Shown here piece by piece: positions 22,087 through 32,312 of a stretch of 64,000 nucleotides of DNA. This DNA comes from Acanthosoma haemorrhoidale (taxonomy: Eukaryota; Arthropoda; Insecta; Hemiptera; Acanthosomatidae). A program made the position numbers and the translations under genes. The notes under the pieces were generated by a model that saw only the letters and a list, made by a program, of their open reading frames with translations, made no database searches and had not been told where the DNA came from. The DNA is taken from contig OV884013.1 in assembly GCA_930367205.1 (NCBI GenBank), positions 122,489,827 through 122,553,826 of the forward strand, written 5' to 3'. The number at the start of each line of letters is the position of its first letter. The stretch's first letter is position 1.

Positions 22087-23068
22087 TTTGCCAAAAACTA
22101 CTTTTTAAATCTACTGTTGATATAAATTTTGAATTCGAACATTGGTACAATATTGAGTCTATATTCGGTGGTGCATCATATAAAGGTTTAAGTCTCTTAT
22201 TTAAAAATCGTCCATCCAAACATATTCTAACTGTACCATCTTTTTTCTCCACTAATATAATTGGATTTACATAACAAGAATTCGATGTTTCAATTATTCC
22301 GTCATTTATCATCTTATTTATTTCTTCTCTTGCTTTTATTATCAATTTAGGGTTTAGTTTATATTGAAACTGTTTGTATGGGGTATTATCATTTATTTCC
22401 AATTTGTGTTCATAGCATTCGATGCAACCAGGACGTTCTTCAAATATTTCCTCATATTTCTCAAGTACATTTCTAAACTCAATTTGCTGTTTATTATTTA
22501 AATTGCTTTTTGTTTCCGAACAGATAAAATCAATTTCGTTTTTGATATTATTTCTTGTAATTTCACTTTCTAAACCTGTAATTTTTAAATTAATACTATT
22601 TTGTGTTTCTTCCGAAATTTTAAATTTTTCTCCGATATTAAATTTTTTAAAACTGACACTTGCATCATTATTTTCATTCTTCAATGATATCATTTTAGTA
22701 TCAAAATTTATTATCGTTTTATACTTATTTAAAAAATCTATTCCTATTATAACGTCGTGTGTTATTCCGGGTACTATTAAAAAATTTATATCAAATTCAC
22801 ACTTGTCAATTTTGATTTTCATGAAAAGTTGTTTATTTATACATGCTGTCTTTTTTCCCGATACGGATATAATGTTAGTTTTAGTTAACGGTAACAGTTT
22901 CAAATTCCTGAATTTCGACTTATTTTTTTCAAAAAACGTTTTATTTAATACTGAGATTTCGGCTCCTGTATCGATTAGTACCTGATTATTAATCTGGCCA
23001 AAATTAATATTTATTATTGGGCATTTATTATGTTTTACCACTTTCACAATTGGCTCATCAATTAACAA
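22073..23068 (-). CDS. Gypsy pol, first part: aspartic protease and start of reverse transcriptase
   Basis: 331 residues. The protease active-site motif LIDTGAEISVLN is near residue 31, and IIGIDFL further on is its flap-distal ILG-like region. Reverse transcriptase begins near residue 230 with INKMINDGIIETS, VNPIILVEKKDG and RICLDGRFLNK. It reaches the first catalytic Asp in TVDLKSSFWQ, where the frame ends prematurely. The next part overlaps in another frame, so a one-base change breaks pol. The frame relative to gag suggests expression by frameshift or readthrough, as in related elements; this is inferred. Confidence 0.9.
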   Translation of the reverse strand: MLIDEPIVKVVKHNKCPIININFGQINNQVLIDTGAEISVLNKTFFEKNKSKFRNLKLLPLTKTNIISVSGKKTACINKQLFMKIKIDKCEFDINFLIVPGITHDVIIGIDFLNKYKTIINFDTKMISLKNENNDASVSFKKFNIGEKFKISEETQNSINLKITGLESEITRNNIKNEIDFICSETKSNLNNKQQIEFRNVLEKYEEIFEERPGCIECYEHKLEINDNTPYKQFQYKLNPKLIIKAREEINKMINDGIIETSNSCYVNPIILVEKKDGTVRICLDGRFLNKRLKPLYDAPPNIDSILYQCSNSKFISTVDLKSSFWQSEIG

Positions 23069-23122
23069 AGTATCCTCAAAAAGATGATTTAATATATAAT
23101 TTTCCTTACTAAACTCATACAG

Positions 23123-24784
23123 TCATTCTAACTCATTTTTTCTGTAGTTCTGATTTACCATCGTCTGTGTTGTAGATTTGTTTTCTCGTATTTCCGTATC
23201 GTTTTCATTTTTAATTGTTTCATTATTTTCTAGATCCGGTTGGTTACCATTACTCTGCAATTCAAGTCTATTACATTGTATTTGTCGTTCATTTAGTCCG
23301 TCATTGTGCTCAAAACCTTCTCTATGATGACTATAATTCCTCTGGTAATATGGTCTTCTGTCTGTAAAACCGCTTTTAAATCCCGATTGTTGGCCATTTT
23401 TAAATTGGTTCTGACTATTTCCATTTTTAAAATTACTACTTTGATTCCCTCTAAATTTGTCTCTATTTTCCCCAGTAAATTTTTGATATGGTCTGTTGAA
23501 CCGTCCAGCTTGCATGTCATTTGTTTGTCTATTCTGGTTATAATCCTCCTTTTTATCATGATAATATGGTTTATTATTTCTTTGTTGGTTCATTTGTGGA
23601 TAATTTAAACCGCTATTTTGGAGATTACCGTTTTTTAATTCTTTAATGATCTGACCCCTTGCAAACATTCCCAAAATGTTGAATAATTCTATCACTTTTT
23701 CAACCTTTCTGTTTATGCAAAGATTATATACAGATTGACCAAAATGTCTTATGAACATTTGGCATGTGGATTCTTCATTTAAGATGTCCATCGTTATCAT
23801 CCGAGTAGTAAATTCTGACAAATATTCTTGCGGGTTTAAATACGTGAAATTTAGGTAATTCCCATTTAATACTGAAATTAAATATTCTTTATAATCCTTA
23901 CCACAAAAAACATCCCTGAAATCAATTTCAAAATCTTCCCATTTTTTAAATTTCATTTTGTTCATATTGAACCAGCAGAAAGAGATCTCACTCAAATGAG
24001 CTGAAATTTGAAATTCCAATTTGTTCCACTCTGAATTTTTATTTATTATATTTTTTAATTTATTCAAGAATTCTATCGGGTCCGAATTTTTAAAGTTTTG
24101 AAATTCTAATTTGTTATTATTACTTATTACTCTTATTATTTCTTTATCAATTATTAATTGAGGTTCACACGAGTTACCTGACATTTTATTTTTATTTTCT
24201 TCCAATTTATTTTTTAAGTCTTCCACTTCCTTCTCTATTTTATTATTTTTGTTAAGGCTTTCTTTTTTATATGTTTCTAATCCCGTACAAATTTTTTGCT
24301 CTTGATTTATTAATTTACTGTTAATACTTGTTATTTGTTTATCTATTTTATTTTCCGTTTCTAACGTGAACTTTTTAAAGTCTGTTTCTAAATTATGTAT
24401 TTTTTTATCAATCTTTATATGAAAATCTTTGAAAGAGTTTTGCAACCCTTGCTCAATAATCTCGAATCTATTGTCAACTTTTTCGAATTGTTCGTTCATA
24501 TCACGTGTATTTTCGGCAAATTTTTCGTTCATATCACGTTTAGTTTCGGCAAATTTTTCGTCAAATTTTTTGTTTATATCACGTTTATTTTCGGCAAATT
24601 TTTCGTTTATCTCACGTTTATTTTCGGCAAATTTTTCGTTTATATTCTCCATCATTTGCCTAAACATTTTTTCTATCTTACTTTCCTCGTGACTTGATTC
24701 ATCTAAAATAAAATCATCGACATACCTATTAATTATGCTTAACTCATTCGGATTAATATTCACAGTACTGTTATCGTCCTCCAT
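23123..24784 (-). CDS. Gypsy gag with long coiled coil, no zinc knuckle
   Basis: 553 residues, with ATG at 24784. An acidic N-terminus is followed by an imperfect repeat of NEKFAENKRD-type units (about residues 48-95), then a long predicted coiled coil to about residue 200. A retrotransposon-gag capsid-like region (DPIEFLNKLKNI, then QEYLSEFTTRM) spans roughly 230-370. The tail is rich in Asn, Gln, Arg and Gly (QNRQTNDMQAGRFNRPYQ), without a CCHC zinc knuckle. The basic tail could replace it for RNA binding, as in some gypsy lineages. The frame is fully open. Confidence 0.87.
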   Translation of the reverse strand: MEDDNSTVNINPNELSIINRYVDDFILDESSHEESKIEKMFRQMMENINEKFAENKREINEKFAENKRDINKKFDEKFAETKRDMNEKFAENTRDMNEQFEKVDNRFEIIEQGLQNSFKDFHIKIDKKIHNLETDFKKFTLETENKIDKQITSINSKLINQEQKICTGLETYKKESLNKNNKIEKEVEDLKNKLEENKNKMSGNSCEPQLIIDKEIIRVISNNNKLEFQNFKNSDPIEFLNKLKNIINKNSEWNKLEFQISAHLSEISFCWFNMNKMKFKKWEDFEIDFRDVFCGKDYKEYLISVLNGNYLNFTYLNPQEYLSEFTTRMITMDILNEESTCQMFIRHFGQSVYNLCINRKVEKVIELFNILGMFARGQIIKELKNGNLQNSGLNYPQMNQQRNNKPYYHDKKEDYNQNRQTNDMQAGRFNRPYQKFTGENRDKFRGNQSSNFKNGNSQNQFKNGQQSGFKSGFTDRRPYYQRNYSHHREGFEHNDGLNERQIQCNRLELQSNGNQPDLENNETIKNENDTEIRENKSTTQTMVNQNYRKNELE

Positions 24785-24973
24785 GACTGAATCTCAACAA
24801 TATAAATCCCAAACAAAATATAAATCCCAAACACAAATATAAATCCCAAACACAAACCTAAATCCCGAACTCTAGACCCAAACCTTTATATCCAACCAAA
24901 CACAATTTTTTCTTTTTCTTTTTGTGACACACTTTTATTCAATCAATCCTTTACCAGATTTCCTTATTAACAG

Positions 24974-24995
24974 TTCCTGTTTTGCGGGCGCCAAA
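24974..24995 (-). other. Gypsy primer-binding-site-like sequence
   Basis: Just inside the 5' LTR the minus strand reads TT then TGGCGCCCGC. The TGGCGCCCG start is shared with tRNA-Lys-type primer sites of retroelements, but the following bases differ. The tRNA identity is uncertain. Confidence 0.6.
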
Positions 24996-25686
24996 TGTTA
25001 CGATTTTTTTATATTTAAATAAATTTTTTATTTTAAGTTTATATTTTTTTTTATATTAAAATTTTTTATTACATTCCAGGGTTCTGTTAATTTATTAGGA
25101 CAATTCTGGTAACAGGAATAATTTTATTAAAACACATTTTATTAACAATTCAATACTCAACCCAATTTAACAACTCATTATTACCCATTTATGATATTAT
25201 GCTATACTGATGATGACAATATTTCCTCTATAAGTTATACCAATAATGAAAAACCAAATTGAAATTTATATTTATCCATGAACATATTACTAATAATTAT
25301 ACAAAATCAAAATTACGCAGATCATCAATATTACACCGGTATTCATACCAAAATTAAAATTATACAGATTACAACATTATACTGGCCAGTTTCGCTGTGT
25401 ATTTTTGGATGTGGCTTCCGCCCTCTTCATCGTCCCCGCTCTATGCTTAGCGTGTTTTCCTACGTGGGAGCCGGCCTCATCATATCCGTAGGTTCCCGCG
25501 CCAGTGTTCCTGCTGTGCCTCCTGTGCTGGTTGCGGACTGAAAAGAGAGAGCGAGAGCGTCCCAAACTCCGCCTTTTATACGCCCTCCGCTGCCTTCTGG
25601 ATATTCTTTAATGGCATTGGCCATTCAGTCTATTCGTATATTTTTTTTTTTAAACACCAAAAAACACAGTACTAAATATCACAACA
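24996..25686 (-). repeat. Gypsy 5' LTR (691 bp)
   Basis: Same as 17462-18152 except for one base by eye. In element orientation U3 starts at 25686. It contains a TATA box and, about 41 bases on, a TCAGT initiator. Confidence 0.93.
25537..25580 (-). promoter_or_regulatory. Gypsy LTR core promoter (TATA and initiator)
   Basis: Minus strand TATAAAAGGC (25580-25571) with TCAGT at 25541-25537. The same pair exists in the other LTR. The spacing of about 41 bases is a little longer than the usual 30, so the start site is inferred. Confidence 0.55.
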
Positions 25687-25690
25687 ATAC

Positions 25691-25941
25691 ATTATACGTG
25701 ACTGGACTAAACTGACTAATAAAGGTGATGGGGCTCACCTTTTTAATCAAACTTATAACTAACTTACATACTAGTTCTTATCCTAATTTTTCCCCGACAG
25801 TCTGTTGCCATCGATGCGGGAAGGGTGGTGGAGTCATAGTGTTAAACACTGGGTTGGTTAGGTGCTGTAACGAGTCAAAAAACTTGATGTGTCTCCGGCG
25901 GATTAACTCACCCACCAACGGGTGCAGGTCAGCGTTCTTTA
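25691..25941 (-). mobile_element. LINE family C copy C2, proximal part
   Basis: Continuation of 17296-17461. It has the 3' UTR with the GGTGATGGGGCTCACC palindrome and a piece of the ORF2 tail (HIKFFDSLQHLTNPVFNT-like on the minus strand). It is 5'-truncated near GGTGCAGGTCAGCG and carries a short deletion relative to C6. Confidence 0.78.
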
Positions 25942-26823
25942 ATTATGTCATATTACAATTTCAAGTTGAATGATTCTTCATAAGATAAGGAATATATATA
26001 TAAATTCTGTCTGGTATAAATGTCTTAGGTATTTGTATATATTCAACAGTTGGACCATACCAATGCACGCCAATCGAGTATGGCGGAGCTATCTATGGTG
26101 CATTCGTGATCGGCTCTGCAGATCCTTCAGATAAGGCTGCAACCTGCACTACAATATTTCCACTGCTGCATGTTGTACAGTTGCCTCAGCCCTCACTGTC
26201 CGTCCACACATGCACCCTCCCCTTGGCATTATGCAGGTGGCTGCACTAATGCACTGGCAGACACTTGCCAATGGGTTTTACAGCTTCGATGCTATCGGCT
26301 GCCTGTACACGGGGATGGCCCACGCCCCACGTCCGATAAACGACTTCGCTGTAGGCAGGCAATAGTTCCGAAGATTCGATCGAGTTCTGCCTCTTCCTAA
26401 TGCCATGTGCAAATCTAATGGCCAGCTCTAAGGTTTATAGACCACTAGTAGATCCTTAGATACAACTGACATATGATCAGTGCGTGAACTGATAGATTAT
26501 GGGATAAGCGTCCTCGCCATCATTTCTTCATTTTTTATCCATCCGCTGCCCTCGTTGTACCGTCGGGTCTTCATTTCAATAGAAAATAAAAGCAACGGCA
26601 CTCAAGTAGCAGGGCGAGGCTTAAGGTTGCCTCTAATCTAAACGCATGTCAGTGTCCTATCCTAGTAGATTAATCTACTAAAGTATTAAGTTGCATATAT
26701 GTTTATATCCTAGATTAACAGAAGTAATTCCAAACTACCATACAATTTGGAGTACAAATCCGTGCAAAACTCGTTGAATGCGAAGTACACTGTTTCTTGG
26801 TCTATGAAACTCATAAATGATGC
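25942..26823 (+). other. Intron sequence, partly GC-richer
   Basis: A GC-richer block at about 26090-26400 has no open frame on the minus strand and a 76-residue frame on the + strand that I do not recognise. The stretch near 26560-26760 resembles parts of 13430-13490 and 48520-48600, suggesting an old unnamed repeat. Confidence 0.4.
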
Positions 26824-26983
26824 TCCGCCTCCTTTAGGCATACCCCACCCTATATCCTTCTCATACATCCTTCAAATGGGGGACTCCTCTTAGTGAAAGG
26901 CACTCATTAGCCCAAAATAATTTTCCCACATCCTATTTTATAAGTTTGAAAGCTAAGGAAAAAAAAAAAAAAAAAAAAAAAAA
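26824..26983 (+). mobile_element. LINE A 3' end fragment A3 with poly(A)
   Basis: The last 135 bp or so of the LINE A 3' UTR in sense orientation (CCCTATATCCTTCTCATACA ... GAAAGCTAAGG), followed by a run of about 25 A. It is the reverse complement of 2049-2200 with several substitutions and a short deletion. A severely 5'-truncated insertion. Confidence 0.88.
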
Positions 26984-27031
26984 GATGCTGGGGACCATTT
27001 AAAGACTTTTTCACTTTTGCCAGTCAAGTAT

Positions 27032-27349
27032 TAGGGGGACCGGAAAGTAATGTCGTTCTTTTTTACATTAAATTCAAACAGATAAATTTGTAATGATCTA
27101 ATCACCCTCGTTATCACCAGCCTTTTGCCATCTAGTATGCAAATTTTCAATGCCGAATCGATAAAAATCAATTTGTATTTGAGCAAAATATCTGGAGATG
27201 GCATTTTGGACATCTGAATTTTCAAATTTTTAGCGATCGAAATTAATGGAAGTCCGATGGCGCAATATCGGGCAGTATGATGGGTGAGGCTGGATATGAA
27301 AAATAGGTCCTCTATAATAATCCAAAAATCTCTCTACGCATGAATCGTT
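27032..27349 (-). mobile_element. Mariner fragment Ma with one terminal repeat
   Basis: Starts with a mariner-like end, GGGGGACCGGAAAGTAATG, after a TA. The minus strand encodes remnants of the transposase C-terminus, including a degraded PHPP-SPDIAPSD-like segment near 27260. It is the inverted counterpart of 28846-29120. No open transposase. Confidence 0.75.
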
Positions 27350-27372
27350 ATCATTATTTGATAATATTATTA

Positions 27373-27914
27373 TGTTCTGTTACTTTATTATTTTATTTAC
27401 TATTTATTATTAGGTTCTATTAACAAAAATAATTCTGGCAAAAAGATGAATTTAATTTTACAAACATAAAAAAAAAAACTTATATTAATTATATAAATAC
27501 TTGTCTATAAATTCGATTCCTTTTATTCTTTAATTCTATTCATTCTTTAAACAAAATTAATACTTCTTCTCTTCGTGCTGTTTCTCTTCCGTTCCGCTTT
27601 AAGTCAATAACCACTAACCAACAAAGTTTTTAAGTTTTTCTTACTCACTATCTCAAGCTAATAACATGTATTACGGGCTGATTCCAAAACTAGATGAGTA
27701 TAATTCTCTGTGTGTTTTCATAATCACAACCACAACTATACTAATTATAACTGGCTAAAACTAGAGAGTAATTCTGTGTGTGTTTCTATCATCACAACAG
27801 CCAGTATACTACCCTTTGTTTTTTTTTATACACTCTCACTTGTTTTTATTTTGCCTTCTTGATAAGTTGGATTAAATATTATATAAAAACTCCACAATAT
27901 CTAATATCACAACA
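27373..27914. repeat. Solo-LTR-like sequence related to the gypsy LTR
   Basis: Starts TGTTCTGTTAC and ends AATATCACAACA, the same ending as the gypsy LTR. It shares the block TTCT(G/A)TTAA ... AATTCTGG near its start. Length is 542 bp. The flanking tetranucleotides (ATTA and ATAT) do not match, so it may be a fragment or a diverged relative. Confidence 0.4.
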
Positions 27915-28435
27915 ATATGTATCGACTATAAGTTATCTAATGTGAACTTTAAAAACCCTTACTTTTTCACCAGTGTCCCCCCGTAAAACATAATTAATAA
28001 TACTATAAAAAAATTTTCATTATTTTAAGAGTTATTAGCCCGGGGCTTCTCAAAAAAAAAGGATATTGATACGTCTACCAATATCCCCAACAAAAAAAAT
28101 GGTGTTCCGGAAACACGAGTTAGTCTTTATCTAATAAAAAATTAAAAAAAAATGGATCGTTTAATTATAACGAGAAGCTAAGATTTATCGGCTAATGTTT
28201 GTAACATTCAAGGTATTTCTCACATATGTCCCACCAAAGGTTTATTGCCTGTCGATCAAATCCTTCTTTATGACACACCTGCACCTAGCTGATTCTCTCC
28301 TTCCCAAGTCTATCTACTGATATTATTTTTCATATACTAAATTTTCGTAGTACACACATAACAGTACTTTTTATATTTAATTAAATATCATATTTTAAAT
28401 ACAAAATAGACTGAAAGTTAATTTTTTATACCTTC
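27915..28435. other. AT-rich sequence between LTR-like and mariner fragments
   Basis: Contains CCAGTGTCCCCCCG at about 27971, purine-rich on the minus strand, possibly from the same LTR element. Otherwise nothing recognised. Confidence 0.35.
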
Positions 28436-28790
28436 TCAAAACATTGATTTAGCCTTTGTGCAAATTTTCAATTCCGAATCGATAAAAAACAATTGGTTTT
28501 TGAGCAAAATATCTGGAGACGGCATTTTGGACATCATCCAAATTTTTTGCCACTTAGAAAATGTAGCGATCGGAATAAATGGGAATCCGATATCGGGCGA
28601 GTATGGTGGTTGAGGCAAAACCTCCCAATTCATTAATTTTTTCCATGGTTCTTGTGGAATAAATAGGCTCAGTGGGGTCTTGCGTTATCGCGTTGCAGAA
28701 TAACGCCTTTTTTTATTGACAATCGCTGGGCAATTTGCAATTAACGATTGATTTACTCAATCCAATTGTTCACTGTAAAGATCTGCATTC
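28436..28790 (-). pseudogene. Mariner transposase fragment Mb
   Basis: The minus strand reads LQRDNARPH (28674-28691 encodes the DNARPH core), the second catalytic Asp region of mariner transposases. Downstream is LPQPPYSPDIG. A stop follows DNARPH, and the IAPSD motif is damaged by a short deletion. Neither the N-terminal DNA-binding domain nor a terminal repeat is visible. Confidence 0.8.
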
Positions 28791-28845
28791 ACACAAAAGC
28801 ACCTTTTTGGAGTGTAAACCTGGCTTAGCTGTACTTCGTGCCGAT

Positions 28846-29120
28846 TCATGCGTAGAGAGATTTTTGGATTATTATAGAGGACCTATTTTTCATCTCCAGC
28901 CTCACCCACCATACTCGCCCGATATTGCGCCATCGGATTTCCATCAATTCCCATCGCTAAAAATTTTAAACTTGGGATGATGTCCAAAATCTCCAGATAT
29001 TTTGCTCAAATACAAATTGATTTTTATCGCTTCAGCATTTAAAATTTGCACACTAGATGGCAAAAGGTTGATGATAACTAGGGTGATTTAGATCATTGAT
29101 CAAAAACAAATACGACATTA
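28846..29120 (+). pseudogene. Mariner transposase fragment Mc
   Basis: The + strand encodes PHPPYSPDIAPSDFHQFPSL, the conserved region after the second catalytic Asp in mariner transposases. It then degenerates. It is nearly the reverse complement of Ma (27032-27349) but lacks a clear terminal repeat. Confidence 0.8.
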
Positions 29121-31594
29121 TAATAATAACCTAATATAATAACCTCTTATCAGTCCAATACACCATAAAGACATAACTTCTTATTGAAACAGTACAGTTT
29201 CTCAATAATCAATTTATTGAAATGTCTATATTGTATTTATGAAATACAAAACACTGTCTGCTTGAGATTCTTAATATTTTCGATGAAACATTTCGACCAC
29301 CGAAATTCGACTGGTAAAGTATTGAATAAAATTTCAAATAGCGAAATTTGAATCGGCCAAGACATAGATGTGGGATTGGACTGGTCGATAAAAGTTTGTT
29401 TAATTTCTGATATTTGATTTATTCCTTTAATCGAAAAGTAAAACATACAGATATTTTTTACAAACGCCCAAGCATTTATTGCCTCTTAAAACTCTATTGT
29501 TTGTAATATCTTTTAATTTATTTTTCCTGTCATAGTATTAGTTTGTTCTAAATATCGGACAAAATTAATGAGGTACCAGTGCCAAGGAGCTGAAGACTTC
29601 TTGTCGGTTAGCGTAACTTGAGCAACTTATTTAGAGTGCTGTGGAATCTCTTTTCGAAGTTATATTTTGATTAGATAATTTTTATGCCTGCTATCCTATA
29701 ACATTGCACTCTGTCTAATGTAAGCTTAGGTGTCTTCTAGAGACAGCAAATTAGTATTTAACTCACCGCTTCCTCTCGCCATAAACCCAGTGCAATATGC
29801 CCTGAAAGCATATTTATATGCTCTTGGACGACTCTTCAGCGATAAAGGTATCCTGTAAAGCTTTCAAAGTAGCTGACCATACCTTCCAAAAAAAAGAAAA
29901 ATGTCCACTGCCCTTTGAGAGGACCAAATGAAATGTGTGCTTGTCCGCCCGGTTCTCAAATTTGTCCGGGCGATAAGCCCCTAGAAGCCTTTTAATGTCC
30001 CTTCGTATCGCCATGGCTACAAAAAGCCCACTTATCCGTGAACTGAATTTTAAATATGGAAATAAAATGGTTTAGTCGTCATGTCTTCAGGAACATGTGA
30101 TGTAAGTAAAACGTTAGATGTTTGATTTACAGATCTTCGTTCAATCTTCAAGGGCGAAGACACCGCACCTTCCAATTTTCGAGGCTTGGTAGCATTCCAG
30201 TAATGCTTTTTGTTCTTTTTTCTTCAAATACCTCATCAGTGGTGGATTTTTCATTTAAACTCAACATGTTTGTCAGAAATAATTATATGTAATACCTGAA
30301 ATATATTTGCGCCAATTCGGATCTTATTATATTAAGTGTAGTTTATGTAATTTGAAATTTTCAACTTTGATAACGTCTGAGCTAAGAGAATAACAAGCTA
30401 TTGAAATAGTCAAAATTTGACTCAATTTTCTTCACGGCTAAGTTTTTATCTCATACTTTCCGTATCCTGTGCGATTTATTTACGGTCACTGTTGCAATAA
30501 ACATTCCTACATAACCCAGCAAACAAACCAGCTGATTTTACCTTTGTGGTAAAATTATTTTGGGTAACTAAATGGGTAAATACCCCCTCACTCTAGTTTG
30601 ATTGCAAATTCCAAATAACAAAAATACGAAACACTATACAAGCATTGACTTTTAAGCTATTGATCTTACTTAAAAATAGTTCAGCGATACTTAAAACTTG
30701 GCGAACGAACTTATAGGTAGGTTTTATCAATATCTGCGTTCAATTGTGTTTTAAGTATTTTATTGAAATGGTGGATCAGTGTTGAGTTATTCAAGAAAAT
30801 AAGTTCATAGCACTCATTTATTCTCAGGAGGCTGCTTGGACACCGACTTCACCCATCTTCGAAAAGAAAAATATCTGCTAAAAGGTGCCCGGGATCGGGC
30901 GCTTACTAACAGTAACAGTAACAGTAACAGTAATTCATAGTTATTTCTGTAAGAGATAGCAGTATTCGAATAAATTTTCATTATAATACATCTGATAAAA
31001 GTACAGTACTGTGCATGTCCCGGATCTGGGAACGATCGCATATGTTCAATAGGACTTAATCCGTTCGCCTTAGTTCGCCCATTAGAATATAGCGGGGCAT
31101 TAACAAAGAAACGGCGGTCCTTTTCGCCCGAGTCCTGAATGTTGGCATTGTACGCTCTGAATCGGGGGCGAATAGGAGCGTACATCATTTCTCAAATGGC
31201 ATAACTTACTTGGCCTTTACAGATGATAAAGTTATTGCGGAAAAAATTCTTTAAGCGTAGGCAAAGGTTAGTTTATCCGTGCGGTGATAAAGATCAATAA
31301 AGTTCAAACTTGTTCTATTCGGCTCGTCGTCAAAAGAAAATGGGATATAAATATGCTAATATGTTAAAATAGCCAAAACAAAAACTGGAAAGGTTCCCAT
31401 TTTAAATAGCAGCAAGTTTCACTGAATCCAGTTTGTTTTTTTTTTGGTCTCACGATTTCTTTCATAGGCAAGAATTTCAATGTGGATTTATTAGTTAATA
31501 CAAGAATCAGCATTGATATATTCATCTCTGGACGAACAATAACCCGTAGATGTGTTTTGGAAACTATATTATATTATATATTATATCACCATAG
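29121..31594 (+). other. Intron sequence without recognised genes
   Basis: Mostly AT-rich. Minus-strand frames of 66 residues (29814-30014) and 124 residues (30814-31188) sit in slightly GC-richer patches but match no family I know; the second is interrupted by a Leu run over a (CAGTAA)n tract at 30903-30932. No supported gene. Confidence 0.4.
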
Positions 31595-32312
31595 ATTCAG
31601 TCCCGAATGCAAACTTTCCAACAGACGTTCTACACATACCTGCAGAAGAAGTTGAAAAGAGTACGTAGGATTTACTACTCTCTCCAGCATCTCATCACAA
31701 GCCCGGCTATATCCCTTCGGCTGAAACTGTTCCGATTCCTACACACCAGCACAATAACTCGACTCCAGAGGTTCCAGAACAAAATCCTGCGCACGGCACT
31801 ATGACATACCCCTTTTCGTGATATGAAGGCTCCCGACATCCACGAAAAGTTCGAAGTCCCCACCATCACCGAAGCCATCCAATCGACGACACATAAAGTT
31901 CTTTGACTCGATGAAACATAGCCAAAACCCTCTATTCCGAGACATGACCCCCCCCACCGCTACCGGCAAGATGGCAACTCTCAAGATCTGGTAAAGCAGG
32001 CCAAATGGTGGACATCACGGCGCTTGGCCCATCAACAACAAGCCTTTAACGGGCACCCATCACTGCTATCCGACTAAATAAGACTGCACTACATGCCTAG
32101 AGAGACTCTAGGCCCAGCCACCAGTGGACTCTCACCACTGCACCGCAGCAACCAACCTCTGCCGAGGCTTCTCACACTCCTTAATTCCGTCACACCACCT
32201 TCAAGCAGTTGCTCCTGGTACAAGGATCCGCTCAACCCAAATATTCCTTTATTTATTTTGCCTCATCCTTAATCTTATAAATAGCGAGCTAAGAAAAAAA
32301 AACAAAAAAATG
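31595..32312 (+). mobile_element. LINE A-related fragment E, sense orientation
   Basis: Encodes a degraded jockey ORF2 tail: KKLKRVRRIYYSLQHL, SPAISLRLKLF and LQRFQNKILRTAL, then a stop and frameshifts with IHEKFEVPTI. It is homologous to the A1 ORF2 C-terminus (KKLKSVRKKFFSLGHL). The 3' UTR ends GAGCTAAG plus a short A-run near 32290-32310, the same ending as LINE A. An older relative of A. Confidence 0.85.

Larger units (their letters stand above)
17462..25686 (-). mobile_element. Ty3/gypsy LTR retrotransposon, nearly intact
   Basis: An 8.2-kb element on the minus strand with 691-bp LTRs (TGTT...AACA) at both ends. It is flanked by the duplicated tetranucleotide ATAC (17458-17461 and 25687-25690). 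Internal order in its own sense: primer-binding-like TGGCGCCCGC, gag (24784-23123), protease and start of reverse transcriptase (from 23068), rest of reverse transcriptase, RNase H and integrase (22086-19876). A 1.7-kb non-coding tail precedes the 3' LTR. The LTRs differ by one base that I can see, so the insertion is recent. The pol frame is broken once near 22085. No env-like frame was found. Confidence 0.93.

Noticed and set aside
25990..26420. Possible Harbinger-type transposase on the minus strand
   Set aside because: Only faint resemblance of a short peptide, with stops in every frame; not enough to name.
29764..30014. Possible minus-strand exon with a GTGAGT donor near 29763
   Set aside because: An in-frame stop lies between the 66-residue frame and the donor, and no family is recognised.
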